NCBI RefSeq assembly: GCF_002886255.1
Contig: NZ_KZ614149.1
Coordinates: 2,976,001-3,040,000, forward strand
DNA length: 64,000 nt
DNA from: Alteribacillus bidgolensis
GTDB lineage: Bacteria; Bacillota; Bacilli; Bacillales; Marinococcaceae
Reading direction: 5' to 3'
Shown here: one piece after another, positions 1 through 8,114 of the stretch
Position numbering within the stretch: position 1 is the stretch's first letter
How the letters are laid out: the number at the start of each line of letters is the position of its first letter
Program-made: the position numbers and the translations under genes
Notes under the pieces: model-generated
Told to the model about the DNA's origin: nothing
Databases searched by the model: none
Seen by the model: only the letters and a program-made list of their open reading frames with translations

Positions 1-287
1 TTCTGAATTCCAGCATTATTTACGAGAATATCAGTGGAGCCCATTTCTTCTGCAATATTAGGAATAACAGATCTCACTTGTTCCAAATCATTTAAATCAC
101 AGTAAAATATTTTACATTTAACCCCTAAATCCTCAATTTCACGTTTCGTTTCATCGTTTGATGACCGTTGAATTAATGCTACATCAGCTCCTGCTTCTGC
201 TAAAGCAATGGCAATTGATTTTCCTATTCCTCGTGTTGTTCCGGTTACTGCAGCTACTTGTCCTTTCAACGTATCTCTACTAAACAT
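1..287 (-). CDS. Short-chain dehydrogenase/reductase (SDR), C-terminus beyond window
   Basis: Only the N-terminal ~95 residues are in the window. The protein opens MFSRDTLKGQVAAVTG and carries the SDR cofactor motif TGTTRGIG (TGxxxGxG) near residue 15, followed later by NNAG, the structural motif of classical NAD(P)-dependent SDRs. The ATG at 287 has a GAGGTG ribosome site just upstream. It lies 14 nt downstream of the zinc dehydrogenase and is transcribed with it and the GntR regulator, so it probably belongs to the same sugar-acid or polyol catabolic operon. KduD- or IdnO-type oxidoreductases are common partners in such operons, but the substrate cannot be told from this fragment. Confidence 0.85.
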   Translation of the reverse strand, partial: MFSRDTLKGQVAAVTGTTRGIGKSIAIALAEAGADVALIQRSSNDETKREIEDLGVKCKIFYCDLNDLEQVRSVIPNIAEEMGSTDILVNNAGIQ

Positions 288-301
288 AGAAACACCTCAC
301 C

Positions 302-1312
302 TTAAAGTTGATATAATACTTTCAAAGATTGATTGGAATCCTTCATTAGTTGAAAGCCTTCATCAAATTTTCCAATTGGAAGTTTATGTGAAATTAATGT
401 ACTAACATCTACCTCTTTATTTTTTAACATGTAAAGTGCTTGTTCAAAATCGTACGTAGAAAAACATCTGGTTGTTTTTAATGAAATTTCTCTAAAATGC
501 ATTTGAGCCATTTTCACTTGAGGAGGTTTTTTATAAACACTAACTAACATTATTTCTCCTTGTGGTTTTATGGCGTCAATCATTTGATCAGCCGTGCTTT
601 GCGTGCCTGCTACTTCAAATACTGCATCGGCCCCTATTCCATTTGTTAAATCTTTTGCTACATGAACTATATCCGTTTTACTGGCATCTACAGTATAAAA
701 ACCTAGTTTTTCGGCTAATTGTAATCGGAACGGGCTTACATCTGATATGACTACTTGTGAAGCTCCAGCTCTATTTGCAAGCATAGCAATAAGCATCCCA
801 ATTGGACCGGCACCGAGAATAACCACTACATCACCGATTCTCATACTTGACTTTCTTATGGAATGAACGGCTACAGCAAGAGGTTCTGTTAAAGCTCCTT
901 CTTCATCACTAACGGAATCGTCCAATAAAAATAAGTTATTTGCAGGTACACTTACATACTCAGCGAACCCGCCGTTTCTATCAATTCCCAGATACTTTAA
1001 ATTATTACAGATATGGTTTTGTCCAATACTACAGGCATAACATTTCCCGCAACTGATAAGGGGATTAATCGTTACTCTATCCCCAGGTTTTATGCGATCG
1101 AGTCCTTTTACTTCTTTTACATAACCTGAGAATTCATGTCCCATAATTAATGGAGGGGCTGCTCTTGGATGAGCCCCAGAGTAAATCATCATATCCGTTC
1201 CACAAATTCCAGCATAGGCGACTTTAACTAACGCTTCTTTGTCATTTAAGTGAGGAATATTTTCTTCATTTACTTGTACGGTTTCCGCTCCTTTATATAC
1301 GCCTGCGTTCAT
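302..1312 (-). CDS. Zinc-dependent alcohol/polyol dehydrogenase (MDR superfamily)
   Basis: Medium-chain dehydrogenase of 336 residues. The catalytic zinc site is visible as Cys37 in GICGTD and His59-Glu60 in MGHEF. The structural zinc lobe has four cysteines (CGKCYAC...HIC). The Rossmann motif GAGPIG follows near residue 170. The start is the ATG at 1312, because AAAGGAG lies 8 nt upstream; an in-frame start at 1351 lies inside the upstream regulator gene and lacks a ribosome site. The gene starts 4 nt after the GntR stop codon, so the two are almost certainly co-transcribed. The family oxidises secondary alcohols of sugars or sugar acids (sorbitol, L-idonate, L-threonine types). Which one applies here is not decidable from sequence alone. 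Confidence 0.88.
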   Translation of the reverse strand: MNAGVYKGAETVQVNEENIPHLNDKEALVKVAYAGICGTDMMIYSGAHPRAAPPLIMGHEFSGYVKEVKGLDRIKPGDRVTINPLISCGKCYACSIGQNHICNNLKYLGIDRNGGFAEYVSVPANNLFLLDDSVSDEEGALTEPLAVAVHSIRKSSMRIGDVVVILGAGPIGMLIAMLANRAGASQVVISDVSPFRLQLAEKLGFYTVDASKTDIVHVAKDLTNGIGADAVFEVAGTQSTADQMIDAIKPQGEIMLVSVYKKPPQVKMAQMHFREISLKTTRCFSTYDFEQALYMLKNKEVDVSTLISHKLPIGKFDEGFQLMKDSNQSLKVLYQL

Positions 1313-1316
1313 CTTA

Positions 1317-2018
1317 TTACTCCTTTTCCACTCTGTTGTTAATAAAGACACTATTTCTTACTGTAGCTCTTGTATCCAAGAAATGGATTTGAAGATTTTC
1401 TTCAATTTTATCGACATCGCCCACCATAATCGCATTTACAATATCTAAGTGGCTCTGAATCAAAAAATCTTTATATTGTAATTTTTTTTCTGTAGAGAAT
1501 CTTTTTTTAGTAGCTATTAATAGTGCCGTTATAATCAATTTTTCAATATTTTTCCACAAATGATAGATACGATTATGATCACTTGCCCTAATTACTGCTT
1601 CATGAAACGCTATATCCTGAATAGCCAATTCCGTAGCATCTTTCTTATCAATAGCAATTTTCATTTTCTCTACTGTAAATTGTAAAAAAGCAATAAGCTC
1701 CTCATCGTTTTTCTCCGCACATTTTTTCATGGCAAAACTCTCAATTAAATAACGAATATCATTTAATTCTTCAATATCCTTTTGAGAGATTCCAATAATT
1801 TCAACACCCGTTCTTTTCAAGCTAAGCAATCCTTCATTTTGAAGAATACGTAATGCTTCTCTTGATGGAGAACGACTAGAATTATATTTTTTTGCGATAG
1901 AATTTTCTGACACAAAATCCCCTGGCTTTAATTGCCCCGCGATAATTTCATAACGCATAAGACCGGCAATTTCTTCTCCTTTGGAATGAGGATCTAATTT
2001 TTCAACTGGGAATTCCAT
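1317..2018 (-). CDS. GntR-family transcriptional regulator (FCD/FadR subfamily)
   Basis: A 233-residue protein with an N-terminal winged helix-turn-helix (about residues 15-80; SRSPSREALRILQNEGLL is the recognition region) and a C-terminal all-helical FCD ligand domain. That domain contains spaced Asp/His residues (FHEAVIRASDH; SHLDIV) typical of metal- and carboxylate-binding FCD regulators. The ribosome site is GGGGGGAG, 7 nt before ATG. It is the first gene of the GntR-dehydrogenase-SDR unit, and a perfect 24-bp palindrome lies 28 bp upstream, so it most likely represses its own operon until a sugar-acid or similar ligand binds. The specific inducer is unknown. Confidence 0.9.
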   Translation of the reverse strand: MEFPVEKLDPHSKGEEIAGLMRYEIIAGQLKPGDFVSENSIAKKYNSSRSPSREALRILQNEGLLSLKRTGVEIIGISQKDIEELNDIRYLIESFAMKKCAEKNDEELIAFLQFTVEKMKIAIDKKDATELAIQDIAFHEAVIRASDHNRIYHLWKNIEKLIITALLIATKKRFSTEKKLQYKDFLIQSHLDIVNAIMVGDVDKIEENLQIHFLDTRATVRNSVFINNRVEKE

Positions 2019-2046
2019 CTCTTCTCCCCCCTTATCTGCATACTAT

Positions 2047-2070
2047 GAATACGTTGTATACAACGTATTC
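2047..2070. promoter_or_regulatory. Palindromic operator of the GntR regulator
   Basis: A perfect 24-bp inverted repeat: 2047-2058 read GAATACGTTGTA and 2059-2070 are its exact reverse complement. The TTGTATACAA core is the usual half-site arrangement for FCD-type GntR proteins. It sits just upstream of the regulator's start, where the promoter should be. Confidence 0.8.
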
Positions 2071-2391
2071 AACTAATTACATAAGATTATACAATATATA
2101 CTGACAAATTGTAAACGTTTAATTTTTAATTTTTGAAAAATATTGATCTTGCCTGAACAATATGAAACCAATAATCATGGGATGTAGAAAATGTTAAATA
2201 CAGCTTCGTTTACGGTGTACACAACCAAAAAAGATTGAAGGATAAGCTATATTCAAACATCACGGAATCGCTGTGAAAAAGAAATAATTAGGATTGAGTA
2301 TGTCACCTTATGGAAAAAATTGAAATATCCCTCAGGTTTCTAATAATCTGGGAAAAACTAAGAAAACCTGTGAGACAGTTAAAAACATAAA
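2071..2391. other. Intergenic stretch without recognised gene
   Basis: AT-rich sequence between the operator and the terminator of the DJ-1 gene. I see no open frame with a ribosome site. A partial cre-like sequence lies at 2110-2123 but lacks one core base. Confidence 0.5.
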
Positions 2392-2421
2392 AAGGAACCA
2401 GACAACAACGCCTGATTCCTT
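2392..2421 (-). terminator. Intrinsic terminator of the DJ-1/PfpI gene
   Basis: AAGGAATCAGGCG pairs with TCTGGTTCCTT on the minus strand and is followed by a T tract, 12 nt past the stop codon. Confidence 0.8.
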
Positions 2422-2433
2422 CCATTTATGGTA

Positions 2434-2991
2434 CTATTTCTCATTTACTTGCTTAACGAATTCTCTCATGATAGCTGGCAGGTCAGGCCAAGCATGCCCG
2501 GAAACCAGGTTATTATCTACATAATCCATTTCGTTGATGTATTCGGCACCAATGCTTTCTACTTCCGGCTTGCACGCCTGATAAGCAGTCAGCTTCCGGC
2601 CCTTTACTACATCTGCAATCGGTGTAAGCACCAGACTTCCATGGCACATGACGGCAATTGGCTTGTCCGCTTCAAAGAAATGGGCCACAATGCTTGGCAG
2701 ATGTTCAGCCATGCGAATATGTTCGGGAGCCCGTCCGCCGGGGATAATTAAGCCATCGTACTCATTGGCATTCACATCAGCAAAAGAAGTGTTCGCTTCA
2801 ATCAAATATCCTCGTTTTTCGGTATACGTCTCCCAATCTTCGAAGTCGTGAATTACTGTATTTAATTTTTTCTTATGAGGCGCAGCAATGTCTGCTTCAA
2901 ATCCTTCCTCCAAACAGCGAAAATACGGGTAATACACCTCTAATGCTTCTACTGCGTCTCCAGTGACAATTAAAATCTTTTTAGCAGCCAT
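2434..2991 (-). CDS. DJ-1/PfpI family protein (type 1 glutamine amidotransferase fold)
   Basis: A 185-residue cytosolic protein. The nucleophile elbow is MCHGSLVL with the reactive cysteine around residue 115, and an acidic partner lies near residue 18 (GDAVEALE). The GLIIPGGRAPE strand-loop is also typical of the family. Members include glyoxalases/deglycases and stress chaperone-peptidases. The segment around HAWPDLPAIMREFV resembles the YraA/PfpI-like branch. AAGGAGG lies 7 nt before the ATG. It is a single-gene unit with its own terminator, and neighbours give no functional clue. Family assignment is firm; the reaction is not determined. Confidence 0.88.
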   Translation of the reverse strand: MAAKKILIVTGDAVEALEVYYPYFRCLEEGFEADIAAPHKKKLNTVIHDFEDWETYTEKRGYLIEANTSFADVNANEYDGLIIPGGRAPEHIRMAEHLPSIVAHFFEADKPIAVMCHGSLVLTPIADVVKGRKLTAYQACKPEVESIGAEYINEMDYVDNNLVSGHAWPDLPAIMREFVKQVNEK

Positions 2992-3202
2992 AAAAAGTCC
3001 TCCTTATTAAAGATGCATTTCCATTTCCTTCTTTATTTTAACATGATTTCCATTGCACAGGTATTAAATCTAAGTAAAGAGTTATATCTAAAAGGAATAA
3101 GGCGTGAAAGTAAATCAATGAAAGGTGAGTAAGTCATTTTTTCTCATGAGGGGGGAATGGCTGCTCTATCGTGCGGAGGTGTGGTGGTTTTTGTTTTTCT
3201 GT

Positions 3203-4039
3203 TTATTGAATAGTTCGTTTTAACATATCAATATCCGCTTCTTGATCAATCGATCGTTTAGCAAGCTTTTCTAACGTTCTTTCTTGGCCGGCCACTAATG
3301 CTTCTAATCGTTCATAGCTCTTAGGAATACTTGAAAGTTTGTTTTCAAGTTTTTTCTGGCCTTCTAACAATTCTGCTTTTATCGACTGCATATCGTCTTT
3401 CATGAGGTTCATTTCTGATCTCACATTCCCAAATTCTTCCTTCATCTCTGAACGTATGTCACTTGTTTCTTGTTTAAACTCGGACCGCATATTTTTCATG
3501 TCTTCTCGGAATTCGGTTTGCATGCTCTCCATTCCGCTTTTCATGCTTCCGATTTCTTCTCGGAACTCGCTCTGCATGCTTTCCATTCCACTTTTCATGC
3601 TTCCGATTTCTTCTCGGAATTCGCTCTGCATGCTTTCCATTCCGCTTTTCATGCTTCCGATTTCTTCTCGGAACTCGCTCTGCATGCTTTCCATTCCACT
3701 TTTCATGCTTCCGATTTCTTCTCGGAATTCGCTCTGCATGCTTTCCATTCCGCTTTTCATGCTTCCGATTTCTTCTCGGAACTCGCTCTGCATGCTTTCC
3801 ATTCCACTTTTCATGCTTCCAATTTCTTCTCGGAACTCGCTCTGCATGCTTTCCATTCCACTTTTTATGCCTCCAATTTCTGATCGGAACTCGCTTTGCA
3901 TGCTTTCCATTCCACTTTTTATGCCTCCAATTTCTGATCGGAACTCGCTCTGCATATTTTTCATGCCAGTCTCCAACGAATCTACTCGAGAATTCGTTGA
4001 TTGAACCTCTTCAAGGATCATTTTTAACATGTCATCCAT
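3203..4039 (-). CDS. Coiled-coil protein with tandem 18-residue repeats
   Basis: About 278 residues, almost all predicted alpha-helix. Nine consecutive 18-residue units (GMESMQSEFREEIGSMKS and variants) fill residues 25-186, followed by a more divergent coiled coil and a C-terminal helix containing ERLEALVAGQERTLEKLAKR. Hydrophobic positions are spaced 3-4-4-3-4, that is 18 residues per five turns (3.6 per turn), so the bundle should be nearly straight rather than supercoiled. No signal peptide or membrane segment is seen. An AAAGGAGG site is 8 nt before the ATG at 4039; a GTG at 4042 is only 5 nt away and less likely. Function unknown; a structural or tethering role is only a guess. Confidence 0.75.
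   Translation of the reverse strand: MDDMLKMILEEVQSTNSRVDSLETGMKNMQSEFRSEIGGIKSGMESMQSEFRSEIGGIKSGMESMQSEFREEIGSMKSGMESMQSEFREEIGSMKSGMESMQSEFREEIGSMKSGMESMQSEFREEIGSMKSGMESMQSEFREEIGSMKSGMESMQSEFREEIGSMKSGMESMQTEFREDMKNMRSEFKQETSDIRSEMKEEFGNVRSEMNLMKDDMQSIKAELLEGQKKLENKLSSIPKSYERLEALVAGQERTLEKLAKRSIDQEADIDMLKRTIQ
3482..3967 (-). repeat. Nine 54-bp tandem repeats with 108-bp higher-order period
   Basis: The coding repeats are 54 bp long. In the central copies (about 3530-3850) silent differences alternate strictly between units (CCG/CCA in one codon position and AAC/AAT in another), so the true recent duplication unit is 108 bp. The central copies are near-identical while the outer ones have diverged. 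Confidence 0.9.
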
Positions 4040-4203
4040 CACTCTTGCCTCCTTTCTTATCGGGTGATGTTATTATAGCATAAACCATCTGCGTTTTAGA
4101 AAAACAACGATATTTAATAAAAATTATATACTTTCTAACAGTGCAAACAAAAAGAGGTTTCCTTCTCATAAATTTTTAGATTTACATCGAATATTTTGAT
4201 AAG

Positions 4204-4231
4204 GAAAAAAGCTGCCCTTCATCAGGCAGCT
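4204..4231 (-). terminator. Terminator of the PTS/aldolase operon
   Basis: Perfect 7-bp stem AGCTGCC/GGCAGCT with a T tract on the minus strand, 9 nt after the stop of the last small gene. Confidence 0.8.
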
Positions 4232-4239
4232 CAATACGA

Positions 4240-4386
4240 TTATGCCGTTTTGCTTTTCTCCCACACCTTTTTAGCATATACCGCGATCATTAAAGCGATG
4301 AACGTTAACCAGACCTGTCCGAAAAGGATACTGCTTAATAAAAGCCCGCAGCTTATAAATACAAACAGCTGTATAAAGATAGGCAC
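4240..4386 (-). CDS. Small membrane protein at the end of the PTS operon
   Basis: A 48-residue protein starting VPIFIQLFVFISCGLLL, with two short hydrophobic stretches (about residues 3-20 and 24-40) and a basic tail KKVWEKSKTA. It starts at GTG 4386 with GGAGG 10 nt upstream, 5 nt after the aldolase stop, and ends just before the operon terminator. Position and ribosome site argue that it is translated. I do not recognise a family. A possible role as a small partner of the permease is inference from location only. Confidence 0.6.
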   Translation of the reverse strand: MPIFIQLFVFISCGLLLSSILFGQVWLTFIALMIAVYAKKVWEKSKTA

Positions 4387-4391
4387 TTTTG

Positions 4392-5045
4392 TTATTCCTC
4401 CAGATTAAATTCCAGTTCCCGCGTGTTGTCTTCGATTTTTTTAATAGATAATGAGTCAAGGATCAACGCTTTATACGCAACATAGGCGTTATATTCAATC
4501 CGTTCAAGTACATCATATGCTTTTCGCAAGGTTTTATCGAGAACAACTATCCCATGTTTATTTAACAGCATAGCAAGCGGCAGTCCATCTGTGTCTCTTG
4601 ATTGCACATAACTTCTAACAATTTCAGCAAGTTCAGGAGAAGTGGCTGGTGCAAACGGGAGGGTTGGAATGGTTCCGAGTTTTTGGGTAGACTCTGTTAA
4701 ATTAGGCATTTCCATTCCCATCGTCGCAAAAACGAGAGATTCTTTCGGGTGCGCATGCAATACGCAGCCAATATCAGGTCTTTCCCGATAACATGCCATA
4801 TGCATATTAATTTCTCTCGTAATATTTCCATCGCCTTCTACTTTTTGCTCTTTCATATTTACTACTAGAATTTCATGCCATTCTAAATCGCAAAATTTCT
4901 GCTGGGACATTAATGTAGGGGTCATAATGATATGTTCATCATTGATTCGTGCACTGACATTGCCACCGGCCGCATTGGTTTCAAATCGCAAAAACATCGT
5001 CCTTACAACTTTACACAGTTCTTCTCGTTCTTGTTTATATAACAA
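4392..5045 (-). CDS. Class II aldolase/adducin family protein (FucA/AraD-like)
   Basis: A 217-residue protein of the zinc-dependent aldolase/epimerase family that includes L-fuculose-1-phosphate aldolase. The zinc ligands are visible as HAH in VLHAHPKES and a third His in LLNKHGIVV. The catalytic acid is likely the Glu in TREINMHMACY. The N-terminal GGNVSARIND loop is the phosphate-binding region of the family. It starts at TTG 5045 with AAGGGG upstream, directly after the PfkB kinase. In this operon it probably cleaves a phosphorylated ketose into DHAP and an aldehyde. The precise substrate is unknown. Confidence 0.85.
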   Translation of the reverse strand: MLYKQEREELCKVVRTMFLRFETNAAGGNVSARINDEHIIMTPTLMSQQKFCDLEWHEILVVNMKEQKVEGDGNITREINMHMACYRERPDIGCVLHAHPKESLVFATMGMEMPNLTESTQKLGTIPTLPFAPATSPELAEIVRSYVQSRDTDGLPLAMLLNKHGIVVLDKTLRKAYDVLERIEYNAYVAYKALILDSLSIKKIEDNTRELEFNLEE

Positions 5046-5046
5046 A

Positions 5047-5979
5047 TTAATAAACCCCTTTCCGTTCTTGGATATTCGTTTTCAGACTAAGAACCTTCGC
5101 TTCTTCCACATCAAACGCACTGCTATTGCTTTTTGTCACTTTAGAAGCAGAGCAGCCTGCTGCAAACGTTAGGGCCTCCTCCCACGTACAGCCCTGTTCC
5201 CTTGCGCCAAACAGCGCTCCTACAAATACATCCCCTGCTCCGGTATCATTGCATTCCTTAACTTTTGGAGCATCGACATCGAAAATTTTCTGTTCTATTA
5301 AAGCCGTGCTCCCCTCTCCACCTTTTGAAAAAACCACATAAGGCACGTTTTGGTTTAGTTCCTGCAATTGACGTAATACATTCTGTTGAGCAGGGAATAA
5401 TTCTCTTAATTCTTGTTCATTCGGTTTGATAAAATCTACTTGCATCTCAACCGCTGTTCTTAAAGCTTCTCCGCTAACATCACAAGCTATCGTACATCGT
5501 CTTTCTTTTAATAAAGAAACAATCTCCTTCCATCTGGCGACTGGGTATTCTGGAGGCAAAGAGCCCGATAGAATCACCGTGTCTTCTGTTTTCACTGTAT
5601 CTATTAAATATCGGCAGAGCTTTTTGTGATTTTGTTCCGATATGCGAAAGCCATGTTCTGTTACCATTAAACTGCCTTCTCCTGCCTGATCCATCAGCAC
5701 ATAAGTGATTCGTGTTGCGCTTTTTTCTTCTATAAATAATTTATAATGCAGGTTTTTCTGGTCTAAAATCTTTTTGAAGCTGCTGGCATTTCGCCTGCCA
5801 GCAAAGGTTATGGCTGTATTATGAATATTCAAACAAGTCAACGTATGAGAAACATGAAGCCCTTTTCCGCCCAAGTCTATTTCTTTTTTGTACATTCGGT
5901 TATTTTTCCGTTTTTCCAAAGGATTCTTTGTAAACAAAATATGATCAATAGCTGGATTAAGCGTAATTGTGTAAATCAC
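5047..5979 (-). CDS. PfkB-family hexose-phosphate kinase (1-phosphofructokinase/tagatose-6-P kinase type)
   Basis: A 310-residue sugar kinase. The N-terminal PfkB signature is IDLGGKGLHVSHTL and the C-terminal ATP/anion-hole signature is NDTGAGDVFVGALF, with the catalytic Asp in GAGD. The opening MIYTITLNPAIDH is characteristic of the FruK/LacC/tagatose-phosphate branch. The GTG start at 5979 overlaps the stop of the IIC gene by 4 nt (translational coupling). Working after a PTS, it should add a second phosphate to the imported sugar phosphate, giving a bisphosphate for the adjacent aldolase. Substrate specificity cannot be read from sequence. Confidence 0.88.
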   Translation of the reverse strand: MIYTITLNPAIDHILFTKNPLEKRKNNRMYKKEIDLGGKGLHVSHTLTCLNIHNTAITFAGRRNASSFKKILDQKNLHYKLFIEEKSATRITYVLMDQAGEGSLMVTEHGFRISEQNHKKLCRYLIDTVKTEDTVILSGSLPPEYPVARWKEIVSLLKERRCTIACDVSGEALRTAVEMQVDFIKPNEQELRELFPAQQNVLRQLQELNQNVPYVVFSKGGEGSTALIEQKIFDVDAPKVKECNDTGAGDVFVGALFGAREQGCTWEEALTFAAGCSASKVTKSNSSAFDVEEAKVLSLKTNIQERKGVY

Positions 5980-7349
5980 ATCACATTCTCCTTATACTCC
6001 GTCTCCTCCGCTGTATCATCTTCTACCTTTCTCGCTTTCATCGTTTTCAAATAAAGAACAAACAGAGCGGCCCATATCCCGACAAATAGGAAACCTAGCA
6101 AATGTCCTTCTCCTACGTGTGCAAAAAGATACCGGAAAACGGGGTATTCTATCGTACTCCACGAAATCATCTGTCCGCTATCTAAAGCAATAGCTCCTGT
6201 GTCCTGTGCCAGCTGTGTAATCGTTGGAGCAAAACCAGTCGCAATATACAAGAAAACTGGCGTCGTAATGATTCCAAGAATGATCATTCGAAGTAAATTC
6301 CCGCCCGTAATAATTAATGCGGGGGCAGCCATAGAAATATTGATGATCCCTGCAAACGGGAGAACATTGTTTCCTGGGAGAATAATGGCGTAAAGCAGTG
6401 TAATTGGCACCCACACAATGACAGCCACCCACAATTCATTACTTCCCGCTAATATCGGCCAGTCTAAGCCAATATTCAATTTTCGGTGCTTAAATCGTGA
6501 TTTCATAAATTCCGAGATGGCATCAGACAAAGGAGATAACGCCTGCATAAACAGTTTGGCTACCATAGGAAACAAGGTTAGTGCCGCTGCCGCTTGAATT
6601 GCCAATGTAAGCGTCTCAGGCACAGTGTAGCCGGCTGCGATACCAAGAAGTACGCCAATAATAAAACCCATCACATGATTTTCCGCGAAAGCACCGAACT
6701 TTTCTTTTAATGTATTCGCATCGATATGACGGTCAAAAAGAGGTACCTTGCTTAACAGCCAGTTAAACGGAAGAAGAAAGACGCCAAAAATCATCATCCC
6801 ATGCGAAACGGTGACACCGGGAATGCCAGTTACTTTTTCAATGTGCTTTTGGTTTACATCCGCTATGAGAAGCTCCGCCACCATTTGGATAGCTGCTATA
6901 ACAAAAGCCAGAGCCACATTATTTGTCACACCTATAACCAGCACTGCTGTTAAAATTTTTCCCCAAACGTTCCATAAATCGACGTTAAGTGTTTCTGTTT
7001 TATTCATGACGAGAAGGATGGCATTGACGCCCATTTGCAGCGGGAACATTAAGAACGCTAATGGCCAAGCCCACGCCAATGTGGCTAAAGAAGTCCAGCC
7101 GGCGTCTACTACATTAAGCTCGATCCCTGTTCGTTCGACGAGGCCTTGACCGGCAGGAGTAAGAGCGTCCAGCATGAACCCAATCACTACTCCCATCCCC
7201 GCAAAGGCTACCCCTAAAATGATCCCTGCACTAAAGGCTTCTTTCCACTTCATTCGTACAGCAATGCCTACAATGATCATGATTAAAGGTACAAATACTG
7301 ACGCACCAAGATCTAAAATATATTGAAAGACACTTTGCAGGACATCCAC
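5976..7349 (-). CDS. PTS permease EIIC, galactitol (Gat) family
   Basis: A 457-residue integral membrane protein with about ten hydrophobic segments, matching GatC-type EIIC in length and in segments such as GVNAILLVMNKT and DWPILAGSNELWVAV. It forms the sugar channel, and the substrate is phosphorylated during import by the IIB and IIA proteins encoded immediately upstream. It starts at GTG 7349 with GGGGGAG 6 nt away. The C-terminus is charged and cytosolic (RKVEDDTAEETEY). No polyol-phosphate dehydrogenase lies in the operon, so the substrate may already be a ketose such as tagatose rather than galactitol; that is inference. Confidence 0.9.
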   Translation of the reverse strand: MDVLQSVFQYILDLGASVFVPLIMIIVGIAVRMKWKEAFSAGIILGVAFAGMGVVIGFMLDALTPAGQGLVERTGIELNVVDAGWTSLATLAWAWPLAFLMFPLQMGVNAILLVMNKTETLNVDLWNVWGKILTAVLVIGVTNNVALAFVIAAIQMVAELLIADVNQKHIEKVTGIPGVTVSHGMMIFGVFLLPFNWLLSKVPLFDRHIDANTLKEKFGAFAENHVMGFIIGVLLGIAAGYTVPETLTLAIQAAAALTLFPMVAKLFMQALSPLSDAISEFMKSRFKHRKLNIGLDWPILAGSNELWVAVIVWVPITLLYAIILPGNNVLPFAGIINISMAAPALIITGGNLLRMIILGIITTPVFLYIATGFAPTITQLAQDTGAIALDSGQMISWSTIEYPVFRYLFAHVGEGHLLGFLFVGIWAALFVLYLKTMKARKVEDDTAEETEYKENVM

Positions 7350-7365
7350 ATTTATCTCCCCCTTT

Positions 7366-7641
7366 TTACGTTAGCAAGCTAATTAATTGATTCGTTTCTT
7401 CCTCCATCCCCATTCCTGTTAAAAATGCAATGCCGTTTAATGTAGGGATATTATAGTCTTTGCTCCCTTTTGTTATCGCAATATAGACGTCACTTTGCGG
7501 TATATATTGGTCTAATGACTTAATATCAACCGCTTCAACGTTTGCTTTAATACGATTTTCATTCAAAATCTTCTGAACCTTAGAAGCCACCGTCTGGCTG
7601 GTTGCCACTCCTGAACCACACGCTACAATTACTCTTTTCAT
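7366..7641 (-). CDS. PTS EIIB, galactitol family
   Basis: A 91-residue cytosolic phosphocarrier. The phosphorylated cysteine is Cys8 in VIVACGSGVATS, the P-loop-like motif of GatB/lactose-type IIB proteins. It takes phosphate from the IIA protein encoded upstream (4-nt overlap with it) and passes it to the sugar bound by IIC, encoded 16 nt downstream. Length is typical for stand-alone GatB. Confidence 0.92.
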   Translation of the reverse strand: MKRVIVACGSGVATSQTVASKVQKILNENRIKANVEAVDIKSLDQYIPQSDVYIAITKGSKDYNIPTLNGIAFLTGMGMEEETNQLISLLT

Positions 7642-8114
7642 AACACTTCACTCCTTATTGGATATTTTATAACTTGAAAAATCTCTTCTTCACTTTTCGC
7701 ATGTTTTAACCCTTGCACAAATTGGTGATTCGTAAAAAGGGTCATTAAATACTGTAAAAGCTCTACCTGTGTTTTCGACTCCGTTATTCCTAAGAAAAAA
7801 TAATGAGAAACCTGTAATGTTTTATTTTTTTCTCCCATGCTTCCAACCGGCAGCGGTTTTTCAGTGTTGGCGTAAGCAATAAATGGGCTAGATATATGCT
7901 CACAATCTGTATGAGGAATAGCAATGTTAATATTTTCTAACGATAATCCGGTCGGATAAGTCTCTTCTCGCTTTGTTAAAGCTGACAGATAGGAGGATTT
8001 TACATAGTTTTCTTTGTGCAGACAGCTTCCTACTTTTTCAAAAAGCTGATAAGCCGTCTCACATTTCAGATTGGAAAAGATGAGATGTTGGTGGAATAAT
8101 TCATCAAATGGCAT
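7638..8114 (-). CDS. PTS EIIA, fructose/mannitol/galactitol (GatA) type
   Basis: A 158-residue IIA protein of the Fru/Mtl superfamily. The phosphorylated histidine is His68 in NIAIPHTD. It takes phosphate from HPr and hands it to the IIB cysteine. Its start lies inside the end of the PRD regulator gene (11-nt overlap) and its end overlaps the IIB start, so the three genes are tightly coupled. A complete stand-alone IIA next to a regulator that carries its own IIA-like domain is the usual arrangement for MtlR/LicR-type systems. Confidence 0.9.
   Translation of the reverse strand: MPFDELFHQHLIFSNLKCETAYQLFEKVGSCLHKENYVKSSYLSALTKREETYPTGLSLENINIAIPHTDCEHISSPFIAYANTEKPLPVGSMGEKNKTLQVSHYFFLGITESKTQVELLQYLMTLFTNHQFVQGLKHAKSEEEIFQVIKYPIRSEVL

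Noticed and set aside
2110..2123. cre-like sequence TGTAAACGTTTAAT upstream of the GntR operon
   Set aside because: One conserved core base (C near the 3' end) is missing; too weak to call as a CcpA site.
3339..4004. Long plus-strand open frames over the repeat protein gene
   Set aside because: They are mirror frames of the 54-bp repeats; the minus frame has the ribosome site and coiled-coil logic.
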